Assembly: GCA_963761755.1 (NCBI GenBank)
Contig: CAVXIC010000039.1
Coordinates: 124,001 to 188,000, forward strand
DNA: 64,000 bases
Source of the DNA: CAJXVA01 sp963761755
GTDB lineage: Bacteria > Myxococcota_A > Polyangia > Nannocystales > Nannocystaceae
Reading direction: 5' to 3'
Each line of letters begins with the position of its first letter. The stretch's first letter is position 1. This document shows positions 1 through 9,938 of this stretch, in pieces. The position numbers were made by a program, and so were the translations under genes. The notes beneath the pieces were generated by a model. The model had not been told where the DNA came from. It did not search any database and saw nothing but the letters and a program-made list of their open reading frames with translations.

Positions 1-280
1 GCAGTTCCGCGTCCATCCCGTCCCCCCACGCTCTCGAACTCCAGCGCGCAGTGCCGACGCCTTGCTCCTGACATCGCCCCTGCCTCTGGCTGACATCTGG
101 GCTACCACACGAGCACGAAGGCCGTCCCGCCTCGTTTTGAGACGATCAAGGCCGCTCGGCCGGCTGAGGCTCGGGCGCACGATCCGTAAGAAGGCCCCCG
201 ACTGGCTGACCTGAACGCGGCACCCCACCGACTCAATCTGGGACAACATCCCCCCACCCCCACCGCGCTACCCTCCCCTC
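1..280. other. Left-edge stretch with no recognisable gene
   Basis: I see no convincing coding sequence, RNA gene or repeat here. Short open frames exist on both strands but have no recognisable motifs and are typical of GC-rich DNA. The last part presumably carries the promoter and ribosome binding site of the AddB-like gene that begins at the GTG at 281. Confidence 0.5.
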
Positions 281-2806
281 GTGGAGCTCACCGTCGGACC
301 CGACCTCGAACCCGGCCCGGACGCCCTGTCTCCCGCCCGCGTCGCCTCCCTGGCCACCTCGCCCGCCGGCGTCCTCGACCTCCTCGAGACCGTGCTCGGA
401 CTCCGCGCCCCGCTCCCATCCCAGACCGAGCGCATCACCGCCCTGCTCCCAACCCTGCGCACCACCTCCGGCTACTGGTCGCGCTCGCTGACCGCTGACG
501 AATGGGGCACCGCTCGCCGACTGCTGCGCGACCTCGCCGCCCTCACGCTCGAAGGCTGGGCAGGCCAACCGATCTCCGCGCGGTGGGACGCCCTGTGGCA
601 GGTCACCCGCGGCACCGGCCCGACGCAAGGCGAGCGCTGGCAGGCCGTCGCGACCGCGCTCACCGATCGCCCCAACACCTCACTGCAAACCCTGAACCTC
701 CTGGACCCGCTGCCCACCTGGCCCGGCTCGATCCGCCGCGCCTTCGAACGCCTCTCCGCGAGCGGTACCACGCTCCGCGACTGGACGCCACCGGAGCTCG
801 AGCCCACCGGGGACCTCGCCGCCGTCCACCACGACCGCTTCGAGCCCACCGGCGACGCGAGCCTGCAGCTGATCCGCGCCCCCGGACCGCTCGAAGGCGC
901 GGACGACCTCGCCGCCTGGCTGCGCGCCACCGCCCCCGGCGCCACCACGATCATCGGCGCCGACGCGACGCTCGACGAAGCTCTGCGTCGCCACGCCATG
1001 CCCGGTGCCGCAACCCCGGCCGGCGCCGACGCCCTCGCGCTGCTCCCCCTGTCCCTCGCGCTGCTGCACACCGTCCCCGATCCCTCGCGGGTGCTCGAGT
1101 TCCTGCTGGTTCACCCGCACCCTATCCCCGGGGGACTGCGCCACCGCTTGGCCAGGGCCCTGCGCCGCACCCCCGCCGTGGGCAGTGACGGGTGGATCGC
1201 CGCCCTGGACACCTGGCATCAAACCGCCGCGCCGCCCAAGGCCGAGCTCGCCACCACCCTGCTCTCCCCCGGAACCCTGCACCCGTGCGACCCCGTCCCG
1301 ATCGCCGACGTCCAGGCCCGCGTCCAACCGATCGCCGCCTGGGCCCGCGCGCATGCCCACGCCCATGCCGTGACCCGCCAGTGCGCCACCTTCCTCGCCC
1401 TGCTCGAGCACGCCGAGCAACCCACCGCCCCACGCCCCTGGATCGAACGCATGCTCGCCGCCGCCACGCAGGACGCCGGCACCCCCCGCACCACCGCGCA
1501 AGCCGGGCCCTCCTTCGTTCGACGCCCCGGCGGCATGCTCCTGCCGGCAGACACCGTGATCTGGTGGAACTTCACCCGCGACGCCGCCCGCACCCCACGT
1601 CCCATGGACCTCACCGCCGCCGAACGCCAAGCCCTCGCCACCCACGGCGTCGAGGTCCGCACCCCGGCCGCTCGCGCCATCGCACTCGCCCGCCGCTGGT
1701 GGCAGCCCCTGCGACTCGCACGAACCCAAGTCATCCTCGTCGCGCCCCGGACCAACAGCCCCGGCGAGGTCCTGCACCCGCACCCCCTGTGGTCCGAGGT
1801 CGTCGCCAAGATCCCCCGCGAGCAGCGAGAGCGCACCATCCCCCTGCTCGAAGCACGCCGCCGGGGCCCAGGCCCGCAACAGCCCACCGAAGCCCTGCCT
1901 GCCCCCACCGCCGCCGAGCGCTGGCAGGTCGCCGCGGGCAGCATCGCGCGCCGAGACGAAGAGAGCCCCTCGAGCATGTCCTCACTCGTCGGCTGCCCGT
2001 TCCAATGGACCCTGCGCTACCCCGCCCGCGTCAGCCAGGCCCATGAATTCGCCCTCGACCTGAGCCCCCGCGACCGGGGCTCGCTCGCGCACGCCGTCCT
2101 GCAGGTCGCCCTTCGCGATGGCGCCCCCACCCCCGAAGAGGCCGAGCAGCGCGCCGCCGAGGCCTTCGATCGCCTGGGCCCCTTGTGCGCCGCCGCCCTG
2201 TTCCAACCCGGGCAGGCCACCGCGCGCGACCAGACCCGAGCGCAGATCTGCGGCTCCGCCCGTGCCCTCGCCCAGTGGCTCGCCACCCAAGGCCTGCAGA
2301 TCGAAGCCCTTGAGCTCGAGTCCTCACGAGACGCCGGTGAGCAACGCATCAAGGGCCGCCTCGACCTGGTCGCCGCCAGCGACACCGCGCGCGTCGTCAT
2401 CGACCACAAGCTCGGCGGACGCACCCAAAAGCGCGCCGAACTCCAGGGCGGCAGCGCCGTCCAGCTGGCGACCTACGCCTTCACCCTGCAGAAGCCCGGC
2501 GAGCTCATGCCCAGCATCGGCTACTTCATCGTGCTCGACCAGGCCCTGCTCGGCATCGCCGGCGGGCCGTTCTCCGACGCCGAGTCCGTCCAAGGGCCAC
2601 CGCCCCAGCAGATCTGGGACGCGTTCCTCGAAGCGGCGCAGCATCGCTGGCAGCAGCTCGCCCAGGGCAGCATCGAGGTGACCGGCGTGGGCGGGCACGC
2701 GGGCACCAAAACCCGGCTCGACGGGGACGCGCTCACGATGGCGCCGCCGTGCAAGTACTGCGACTACGACCTGCTGTGCGGAAAGGTGATGGAGGGGCGA
2801 CGATGA
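281..2806 (+). CDS. AddB-like PD-(D/E)XK nuclease subunit
   Basis: 841-aa protein resembling the AddB/RexB-type partner of a UvrD-like helicase-nuclease, which would process double-strand DNA ends. The N-terminal two thirds shows no Walker A motif, as expected for an inactivated helicase half. The C-terminal part has the nuclease signature: a GCPFQW Cys near residue 572, RLDLV near 692, VIDHK near 705, and a terminal CKYCDYDLLC cluster at 824-833. The spacing C...CxxCxxxxxC is that of the AddB iron-sulphur cluster that staples the nuclease domain. Its stop overlaps the ATG of the next gene (ATGA), so the two are translationally coupled. The start is a GTG. The family call rests on motifs only; a defence-associated relative of AddAB is also possible. 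Confidence 0.8.
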   Translation: MELTVGPDLEPGPDALSPARVASLATSPAGVLDLLETVLGLRAPLPSQTERITALLPTLRTTSGYWSRSLTADEWGTARRLLRDLAALTLEGWAGQPISARWDALWQVTRGTGPTQGERWQAVATALTDRPNTSLQTLNLLDPLPTWPGSIRRAFERLSASGTTLRDWTPPELEPTGDLAAVHHDRFEPTGDASLQLIRAPGPLEGADDLAAWLRATAPGATTIIGADATLDEALRRHAMPGAATPAGADALALLPLSLALLHTVPDPSRVLEFLLVHPHPIPGGLRHRLARALRRTPAVGSDGWIAALDTWHQTAAPPKAELATTLLSPGTLHPCDPVPIADVQARVQPIAAWARAHAHAHAVTRQCATFLALLEHAEQPTAPRPWIERMLAAATQDAGTPRTTAQAGPSFVRRPGGMLLPADTVIWWNFTRDAARTPRPMDLTAAERQALATHGVEVRTPAARAIALARRWWQPLRLARTQVILVAPRTNSPGEVLHPHPLWSEVVAKIPREQRERTIPLLEARRRGPGPQQPTEALPAPTAAERWQVAAGSIARRDEESPSSMSSLVGCPFQWTLRYPARVSQAHEFALDLSPRDRGSLAHAVLQVALRDGAPTPEEAEQRAAEAFDRLGPLCAAALFQPGQATARDQTRAQICGSARALAQWLATQGLQIEALELESSRDAGEQRIKGRLDLVAASDTARVVIDHKLGGRTQKRAELQGGSAVQLATYAFTLQKPGELMPSIGYFIVLDQALLGIAGGPFSDAESVQGPPPQQIWDAFLEAAQHRWQQLAQGSIEVTGVGGHAGTKTRLDGDALTMAPPCKYCDYDLLCGKVMEGRR

Positions 2807-5800
2807 ACCGCATCGAGATCATCCTCGCCGGAGCCGGCAGCGGCAAGACCACCGCGCTGGCCCGTCGACTCGAGAAGGACATCAGCGAGGGCACCGCGAG
2901 GCCGCACGCGATCCTGGCCACCACCTTCACCCGCAGCGCGGCCGCCGAGCTGGCCGGACGCGCCCGCACCCGCCTGCTCTCGGCCGGCCACACCACCCAG
3001 GCGCACCAGCTCGGCGCCGCGAGGATCGGCACCGTCAACGCCGTGTGCGGCGCCCTGGTCGAGACCTACGCCTTCGAGCTGGGACTGTCGCCGGATCTGG
3101 TCGTTCTCGACGAGCACGGCGCCGCTGCCCGGATCGGCGAGAGCGTGTCGGCGGTGATGACGGATGCCCACCGCCAGGCCCACACCCGCTTGGCGCAGGC
3201 GTTCGACAAGGACTTCGAGATCGAGCCGGTCGTCATCCAGATCCTCGCCGCCGCCCGAGCCAACGAGCTGTCGGCTGAGGACCTGAAGGCGTCTTCGCAG
3301 CGGAGCGTCGAGGCTGTGCTGGCGCTGCTGGACCCGGCTGCGGAAGGACTCGACGACACGCTGCGGGCCGAGATCGAGGCGCTGCTGCCCACGCTTCAGG
3401 CGACCGGAAAGAAGACCGATGGCACCGCCGCCTCGACCTGCAAGCGCGTCTTGGCGCTGCTTCAAGCCGGCACCCCGGTTCCGTGGAGTCTGTGGCGCGG
3501 GCTGAGCCGCATGAAGGTCACCGTCAAACTCCAGGGCGAGGCTGCCGCGCTGTGTTCCGCCGCCGACCGCCACCTCGCGCACCCGGCCTTCGCCGCCGAT
3601 CTTCAGAGCGCGGTGGAGCTGGCGTTCGAACTCGCTGCCGGAGCGCTGTCGCACTACGAGGACATCAAGCGTCAGCAGGGCGTGATCGACTTCACCGACC
3701 AGGAGGCCTACGCGCTGCAGCTGCTGCGCATGCCCGAGGTGGCGCAACGGCTGGGCGAAGACCTCGACCTGGTGATGGTCGACGAGTTTCAAGACACCAG
3801 CCCGATCCAGCTCGCCATCTTCTTGCAGCTGGCCCAGATCGCCAAGACCAGCGTCTGGGTCGGCGACCCCAAGCAGTCGATCTACGGATTCCGCGGCACC
3901 GACCCCGAGATGATGACCGCCGCCGTCGAGCAGCTCGAAGGGCGCGACCCCGAGTTCGTGGACGACACCCTGCGCAAGCTGTTCGAGCGCACCCAGCCCA
4001 CCACGCTGGAGCACTCCTACCGGAGCCGACCCGAGCTGGTGCGCCTGACCTCCGAGCTGTTCGCCCGGGCGTTCGCGACCCAGGGCATGCCGCGCGAGCG
4101 CGTGGTGCTGGAGCCTGGGCATTCAAGCGAGCCCGACGGCCTCGGGGCCATCGTCGAGGTCTGGGACGTGACGCCTCCGAAGGGCGTCGGCAGCACAGCC
4201 ATCCCCAAGGTGGTCGCCGCGGGCATCGACGGACTGCTCGGGCGCGGGTTCAAGGTGCGGGTGAAGAACGCAGAGGACACCGCCCGAGACGGGACCGCAG
4301 GGGACATCGCGGTGCTCAGCAGACGTCGCGCCACCCGGGACCGCACCGCGACCACCCTGGAGGCGCTGGGGCACCGGGTCGTGCTTCCGCGCAACGGCCT
4401 GCTCGACACGCTCGAAGGCCGGGCGCTGTGGGCTGGGCTGCGGCGCTGGGTCGACAGCCGAGACACCCACGCCGCCGCCGAGCTGGGGCGGCTGCTCGGC
4501 GAGGCGCAGCCGCAGGCCTGGCTCGAGGGACTGCTCGCCGACGAGCCGGTCCCAGGTCCCGCCACGAGCATCGATCGTCGTCGCGAAGCCGTCGGGCCTG
4601 CCGGAGCGCGAGAGGCCGCCGCCCACTGCTGTGACGCGCTCGATCTACGCACCGCGTGCCGACGGTGGGGCGACCACGCCCAGCGCCTCGCCAACCTCGA
4701 CGCCTTCTTCGCGTTCATCGATCAGTACCTCGCCCAGCGCGAGACCGAGGGGGGCGTGGGCACCATCGCCGGCTTGCTCGCCGAGCTCGACCGCACCCGG
4801 AAGCAAGCTCCGACCACCGACGCGCAGGGCGTTCAGGTCTGTGGAGATGCGATCACCGCCTCGACCTGGCACGGCGCCAAGGGGTTGGAGTGGCCGCTCG
4901 TGGTGCTCTCCGATCTCGAGACCACCGCGCCCTCGCACGTGGGCGGCGTGCGGGTGGAGCCCAGCGACGCGGGGTTGGACCTCACCGATCCGCTGCAGGG
5001 TCGATGGATCCGATACGTGCCGTTTCCGTATTCGTCCAGCACGCGCGACGCCACCTACGTTGACCGCGTGATGGAGACCCCGGCCGAACAGCACGCGACC
5101 CAGCGGGAGGCGCAGGAGCAGCTGCGCGTGCTGTACGTGGCGTGGACCCGCGCGCGTGACCGGTTGATTCTGGCGGCGCCGGCGAAGGCCGCGTTCAGCA
5201 AGGCGCTCGCGGCCTTGCGAGACGACACGGGCCCGCTGTTGTCGGCACCGGTGGATGGTGTGGCCCGATGGAGCGACCGAGCGCTGGAGGTTCCCACCCT
5301 GGCGGTTGGGCTGAAGGAGCCCAAGCCGCTGTCCTCCGAGGCCACGGCGACCTATCCGACGCCGGAGCCGCGCGCCTGGTCGGACGCGTTCTCGTCTCCG
5401 TCGCACGCGATCGGTGCAGGGGAGATCGTGGAGACGGTCCAGCTCGGCGACGCGACCGAGGTGCACGGCTTGGACGGCCCCGGACTGGGTGAGGCGTTTC
5501 ATGCGTTCATCGCCGCGGACCCTGCGGAGCCCGGGGCGCAGCGGGAGGCGTTCGCGGCGGCGTGCCTGCGCACGTGGGGCGTGCAGCGGCCCGAGCTGGC
5601 CGCAGTGTTCGTCGCGGCGGCCGATCGCTTTCGTGCGTTCGTCCAGACGCGCTTCGCTGGCACCGCTGCGCAGAAGGAAGTCCCGCTGTGGAGCCGGACG
5701 CCCGAGGGCGTCGTGTCGCGCGGGCGCCTCGATGTGTGGGTCCCCCAAAGGGCGGTGATCGATCACAAGACCATGCTCGGATCGGCGGCGCGACAGATCG

Positions 5801-5958
5801 AGTCGGCACGCGGGTACGCGGGGCAGCTGGAGGCGTATGCCGCGATGCTGCATGCGGCGGATGGAGTCGAGGTCGAGCGGTGGGTGCACCTGCCGCTGGC
5901 GGGGTTGATCGTCCGCGTGGGGCCGACCGAGGAGCTGGCAGTGGCGGTCTCGGGGTGA
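2803..5958 (+). CDS. AddA-like UvrD/Rep-family helicase-nuclease
   Basis: 1051-aa superfamily 1A helicase with a C-terminal nuclease, the presumed ATPase partner of the preceding AddB-like protein. Helicase motifs in order: Walker A GAGSGKT near residues 9-15, DEFQD at 327-331, GDPKQSIYGFRG near 353, HSYRS near 405, TWHGAKGLEW near 687, and VAWTRARDR near 778. The C-terminal nuclease shows GEAFHAF, RLDVW near 975 and VIDHK near 985, the PD-(D/E)XK core. I chose the ATG at 2803 because it overlaps the upstream stop by four bases and Walker A follows eight residues later. An upstream in-frame ATG at 2749 would only add out-of-frame residues from the first gene. Expected role is end resection for recombination, possibly with an anti-phage benefit. 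Confidence 0.85.
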   Translation: MNRIEIILAGAGSGKTTALARRLEKDISEGTARPHAILATTFTRSAAAELAGRARTRLLSAGHTTQAHQLGAARIGTVNAVCGALVETYAFELGLSPDLVVLDEHGAAARIGESVSAVMTDAHRQAHTRLAQAFDKDFEIEPVVIQILAAARANELSAEDLKASSQRSVEAVLALLDPAAEGLDDTLRAEIEALLPTLQATGKKTDGTAASTCKRVLALLQAGTPVPWSLWRGLSRMKVTVKLQGEAAALCSAADRHLAHPAFAADLQSAVELAFELAAGALSHYEDIKRQQGVIDFTDQEAYALQLLRMPEVAQRLGEDLDLVMVDEFQDTSPIQLAIFLQLAQIAKTSVWVGDPKQSIYGFRGTDPEMMTAAVEQLEGRDPEFVDDTLRKLFERTQPTTLEHSYRSRPELVRLTSELFARAFATQGMPRERVVLEPGHSSEPDGLGAIVEVWDVTPPKGVGSTAIPKVVAAGIDGLLGRGFKVRVKNAEDTARDGTAGDIAVLSRRRATRDRTATTLEALGHRVVLPRNGLLDTLEGRALWAGLRRWVDSRDTHAAAELGRLLGEAQPQAWLEGLLADEPVPGPATSIDRRREAVGPAGAREAAAHCCDALDLRTACRRWGDHAQRLANLDAFFAFIDQYLAQRETEGGVGTIAGLLAELDRTRKQAPTTDAQGVQVCGDAITASTWHGAKGLEWPLVVLSDLETTAPSHVGGVRVEPSDAGLDLTDPLQGRWIRYVPFPYSSSTRDATYVDRVMETPAEQHATQREAQEQLRVLYVAWTRARDRLILAAPAKAAFSKALAALRDDTGPLLSAPVDGVARWSDRALEVPTLAVGLKEPKPLSSEATATYPTPEPRAWSDAFSSPSHAIGAGEIVETVQLGDATEVHGLDGPGLGEAFHAFIAADPAEPGAQREAFAAACLRTWGVQRPELAAVFVAAADRFRAFVQTRFAGTAAQKEVPLWSRTPEGVVSRGRLDVWVPQRAVIDHKTMLGSAARQIESARGYAGQLEAYAAMLHAADGVEVERWVHLPLAGLIVRVGPTEELAVAVSG

Positions 5959-6173
5959 CCGTCCCTCCGCCAGCGGGCTGACGCCGGTTCACCCTGCCCC
6001 TGGGGCATGCCGCCGCTTGCGTCTGTGAAGGCCCACGCTCCGGACGCCGTGCAATGGGCGGCGCGCTCCCCTGGGCCCGCGCGCGCTTGCCTGACCGGCC
6101 TGACCGGTAGACCTGTACCTCCGCCCACGCCCCCCTTGCCCCGGCGCCCCCCCCTCGGTCACCATCGCACCCG

Positions 6174-7656
6174 GTGGTCGAGATCCGGATTCACATCGAC
6201 ACCCTCGCGTACACGCGCGAGGGACTGAACACCAAGGAACCCATCAGCCTGCAGGTCGGGGCCCACAACAAGGTGGTGCTGGTTCGGCCGGAGCGGGTCC
6301 AGCCGCTCGCGCTCGGCTCTGGGTGCTTCGACCTCGACGGCTGCTTCCCCACCCCCGGCGTGCTCTCGGTCGCGATGATCGCAGCCGCGCAGAACAAGGT
6401 GAACCTGATCCTGGGGCTGAGCCCCAAGTCCGTGTTCCAGGTCTACGGACACGCCGAGCCCTCCGGAGACGACGCCCACAACAAGGAGCTGTCGACAGCG
6501 CGCCGAGGTGATGCTCGCGTGCCTGACGGGCGACTTCGCGTCCGTGCAGGATCTCGCCGGCGCAGAGGGCTGGAGCTTGAGAGAGCATCAGATCATGCTC
6601 CGAACGCTGAAGTGCGATCCAGGTGCCATCGATGGAGAGCCCGGGAAGATGAGCACCCAGGCAATCACGCTCTTTCAGCATGAGTACGGCTGCGGCACGT
6701 TCCACCGGCAGCTGCCCGATCTCGATCCCGCCGAGTCGATTCCGGTTGATGGCAACCTCGACGAGGCCACGAAGAAGGCGTTGATCGAAGCCTACGTCCT
6801 CTCGACCAGCCCGATGCTGAAGCCCGAGCAACTCCACCCGACGCACCCCACGATCGGGTGCTCGGAGTTCAACCTCATCGACGTCGAGAAGGCGGCGCGC
6901 AACCGGCGGGTGGCACTGGTCGTGCACGCGGCGCTTCCTCCCCACCACGATGCTGCCCCGTGCACGAAGGGCGACCACGGCGCCTGCCCCCTCGACGACC
7001 GCGACCCGGCCTCCCGATGCCTGTGGTACCGAGAACACGTTCGCGAACCCCGGGCCAGCGAGATCCAGCACCGGCACTTCGACCTCCGGTGGCTGCCGCT
7101 TCCGAACGGAAAGCTCCTGCTCAGCGCGTTGACGACCCTGCCCGACGGTGACTCGATTCGCTTCCAGCCGTTCTGGACCAAGCCGATCTCTTCTCAAGAC
7201 GAGATCGGCCCCGAGGCGCTCGGGGAGGCGGTGGCTGAGCCGATGGAGGGCCTCATCCGGGGCGGCGTTGCGCAGCTGGTCTGGGCGCCGCCCAAGGACC
7301 ACGACATGCTCTCTCCCCGACTCCATCCCGACGACCAAGAACCCCGCTCGGCGGCGGAAGTGCTCCAGGCGCGACCCCGAGTGATGGTTCCAGTGTTCTC
7401 CTGCGAAGGCGGGGGCGTCCGCTGAATTTCGCCGCCACCAGGCCGCGAGCTCATCCGCCTCCCGAGCAGAGCCCGGCAGGAAGCGGAGGCATCAACCGGG
7501 TTTGCCGGCGTGGACTGGTTCGGGAACGTCTTCCAGTACGGCAGTCACCGCAGCGCCCGAGAGGCCGAGCGCTTCCATCCCCTCCGAGACGGCGAGCCAC
7601 TGCTTCGCGCACGGCGTCACGCCGGACACGGCTTCGCGCCCAAGGTGAAGTCATGA
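6174..7656 (+). pseudogene. Frameshifted OmpA-like / peptidoglycan-binding domain gene
   Basis: Coding potential runs through this stretch but changes frame about three times: near 6500, near 7418 (just before an in-frame TGA at 7423-7425) and near 7499. Joined, the protein would be about 490 aa. It starts MVEIRIHIDTLAY, has an OmpA-like segment (VYGHAEPSGDD, NKELST), then a peptidoglycan-binding-like insertion (CDPGAIDGEPG, DGNLDEATKKALIE), then returns to an OmpA-like ending (GCSEFNL, NRRVALVV). The tail ends in DWFGNVF and FHPLRDGEPLLR. At 7498-7500 removal of one G restores INRFAGVDWFGN. The TGA at 7654 overlaps the ATG of the toxin-like gene, so they form one operon. Whether the indels are biological decay or assembly errors cannot be told from the sequence alone. 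Role inferred: envelope-anchoring or delivery partner of the following toxin-like protein. Confidence 0.6.
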
Positions 7657-9938
7657 GCGTCGTGTACGACGCGGCGCCGCCGCCCCCCAGCCCGCTCGAG
7701 GGCGTCACCTATACGCAGGAGGTCGTCGCGCTGGACGACGGCACGTCGTTGATCCAGCGGGTCTTCATCATCGAGTTCAGCAAGATCACCGCGGCGACCC
7801 TCCTCGCGGACGACTCGTCGTGCTTCACATCTGCCGACCTCCACGCCCCGCTACGACACATCCCGCTCGGCAACCTCGTGAACTGGGTCTACCAGCAGCA
7901 GCAGGACCACTGGGACGACGATGGAAGCAACGCCGAAGGCCGAACACCCCTGTGCGAGGCGCTCCTGTACGAACTGCGGAGGGACGGGTTGAACGACGAG
8001 GCCATGCTCGACGCCGTCGATGCAGAGAACGGCCACATCAGCGCACACCTCCCGGACGACCATTCCTGGGGCCCCGGTGCACCGGTCGTGCTTCGCCTCT
8101 TCGACGACCAGTTCGAGAGCTTCCGCGAATGGTGGGTCGAGGAGGACGAGCTCCGGAGCCAGCGCGCCGTCGATGAGGAGTGCGCCGACATGCTGAGCAC
8201 GCTTGGCGCCGCAGTGAAGCGGCTGCGCCAGGTGCGGTTGAAGCGACTGGGCGACCAGTCGAAGCTGAAGGACATCATCTCCCGGCTCAAGACGGGCACA
8301 GCGGTGCTGGACATGGTCGGCACCTTCGCGCTGCCTCCCCCAGAACGTCCAAAGAGCTGGCGTCACTACGAACCTGAAGACTGGGACAAGCAGTTCGTCG
8401 ACCCGTTTCCCGACTGGGCCTGGCAAGAACGCTACCGCGTCTTTCAGTCGGAGTGGCATCGGGACCTCCTCGGGGCCTGCGGCGCCGCCCTCAACCCCGA
8501 AGCTCTGCAGGCGGAGCATGAGAGCGCGGCAAACCGCTTCGTCGACGAGCTGCGGGCCGAGGGCGCGCCCTACCTGGAGATGCTCGAGAACTTCGACGAC
8601 CTCCTCCCCGGGTCGAAGGCAGTCCTGCGCAACACCCTCCACGACGGCTTCGAGCTGTCCCTGCTTTGCGAATCGGCGAGAGCCCGTCTGCTCAACGCCG
8701 AGCTCGCACATCTCGGTCAGATCGCCGCGTCCTTCGCCGACGGCGACGAGCTGCCCGACCTGATGAGCACCGTGGCCGGGCGGCGACTCATCAAGGCCAT
8801 CGAGGACTTCGACCCCGCCGACATGGAGCCCGACGAGAAGACTCCACTCGGCAAGTGGATGCTCGACACCTTCCTCACAGCGAAGGCTTTCCAGAGCCAT
8901 GGCAGCAACATGGTCGACGTGCTCGGTCTCGCGACCCCGTTCATCATGCGGGCCTCTGCGAAGTACCCTGCAGGAAGCGGCATGGCGGGACTCGCCTGGG
9001 CCTGGCACACGCTCTTCGGGGTTTGCGTGCGAAGAGAATCGAAGAGGGGCGTTGTGGGTCTGCTGGGCCGTGCGCTCGACTGGGAGTTCGAGCGTGCCGA
9101 AGACGCGGACGACCGTCTGCGGGCGCTGGTCAAGAAGAGCCCCTACACCGCCAGACAGCTCGCACACACCCTCGCCAGGACCATCCACGTCTTCTACTCC
9201 CTCGAAGAGCTCGATGACGCGGCTTCGGACCAGAAGCAGCTCAAAGCCCTCGAGAGCCTGGAGTCCGTGCTGAAGTTCGCGCAGAACGTGTTCGACCTCG
9301 CACTCGAGCGTGATTCAAAGAAGTTCTTCGCTGTGGTCGGGGGAAAGAAGGTCCTCAACTACGCCGTAGTCGCCGGCGTCCTGGCCGACGGGGCTGCAGT
9401 CGCGATCGCCTACACAAAGTACCGCGAGGTGCAGACCAAGCGACGCACAAGCGCCGCACGGGAAGCAGCCGACCTCGACCTGAAGATGTCGTGCCTCACC
9501 TTCGCCGTATCCATCGCTGGGGCCATCATCGGCGCCGAGTTCGTCATCATTGGCCTCGTGATCGCGGGGACCGCCGCGTTCCTCGCCGACCTGGATCGGT
9601 GGTTGCCCAGTGTAGCGTTCTGGACGGACATGCAGACCAAGCCGGGCCCGCATGCCTACCTCGAGGGGCTGCTGAAGGAGCTCTATGACAGCGACGAGTT
9701 CCACGCGACGCTGGAAGCGTTGAACTCGCCGGAGTCGAAAGTCGTGGCCAAGCAGGTCCGGTCCCTTTGGCGAACGCTGGACCCCGCTCCAACCGCAGAC
9801 GAGCAACTCGTCTGGAACTTGGGCGCCCACGCTGATTCCAACCTCACCTATCCCGCCCGAGTGATTGCCCGTAGATACTGGGATATCAGCGACGCAACCG
9901 CGAAGAAGGTCGTCCGCGCATCGGAGAAGATCACGTGA
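7653..9938 (+). CDS. Putative membrane-active polymorphic toxin with repeated C-terminal module
   Basis: 761-aa protein that I cannot assign to a named family. A large soluble N-terminal region rich in acidic and aromatic residues is followed by a hydrophobic segment near residues 569-590 and a long hydrophobic hairpin near 612-645 (AGAIIGAEFVIIGLVIAG). The last ~105 residues (from FWTDMQTKPGPH) form a module that recurs three more times downstream. The gene overlaps the frameshifted OmpA-like gene upstream (ATGA) and the lipoprotein gene downstream (GTGA). This arrangement, with a membrane hairpin, a duplicated C-terminal module and a coupled lipoprotein, resembles pore-forming or polymorphic toxins with immunity genes. 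The toxin role is inference; no catalytic motif is visible. Confidence 0.55.
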   Translation: MSVVYDAAPPPPSPLEGVTYTQEVVALDDGTSLIQRVFIIEFSKITAATLLADDSSCFTSADLHAPLRHIPLGNLVNWVYQQQQDHWDDDGSNAEGRTPLCEALLYELRRDGLNDEAMLDAVDAENGHISAHLPDDHSWGPGAPVVLRLFDDQFESFREWWVEEDELRSQRAVDEECADMLSTLGAAVKRLRQVRLKRLGDQSKLKDIISRLKTGTAVLDMVGTFALPPPERPKSWRHYEPEDWDKQFVDPFPDWAWQERYRVFQSEWHRDLLGACGAALNPEALQAEHESAANRFVDELRAEGAPYLEMLENFDDLLPGSKAVLRNTLHDGFELSLLCESARARLLNAELAHLGQIAASFADGDELPDLMSTVAGRRLIKAIEDFDPADMEPDEKTPLGKWMLDTFLTAKAFQSHGSNMVDVLGLATPFIMRASAKYPAGSGMAGLAWAWHTLFGVCVRRESKRGVVGLLGRALDWEFERAEDADDRLRALVKKSPYTARQLAHTLARTIHVFYSLEELDDAASDQKQLKALESLESVLKFAQNVFDLALERDSKKFFAVVGGKKVLNYAVVAGVLADGAAVAIAYTKYREVQTKRRTSAAREAADLDLKMSCLTFAVSIAGAIIGAEFVIIGLVIAGTAAFLADLDRWLPSVAFWTDMQTKPGPHAYLEGLLKELYDSDEFHATLEALNSPESKVVAKQVRSLWRTLDPAPTADEQLVWNLGAHADSNLTYPARVIARRYWDISDATAKKVVRASEKIT

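Noticed and set aside
680..1879. Long minus-strand open frame opposite the AddB-like gene
   Set aside because: Gly/Arg/Ala-rich low-complexity translation, antisense to a gene with clear nuclease motifs; an effect of high GC.
2764..4122. 452-residue minus-strand open frame
   Set aside because: Antisense to the AddA-like helicase motifs and without any recognisable domain.
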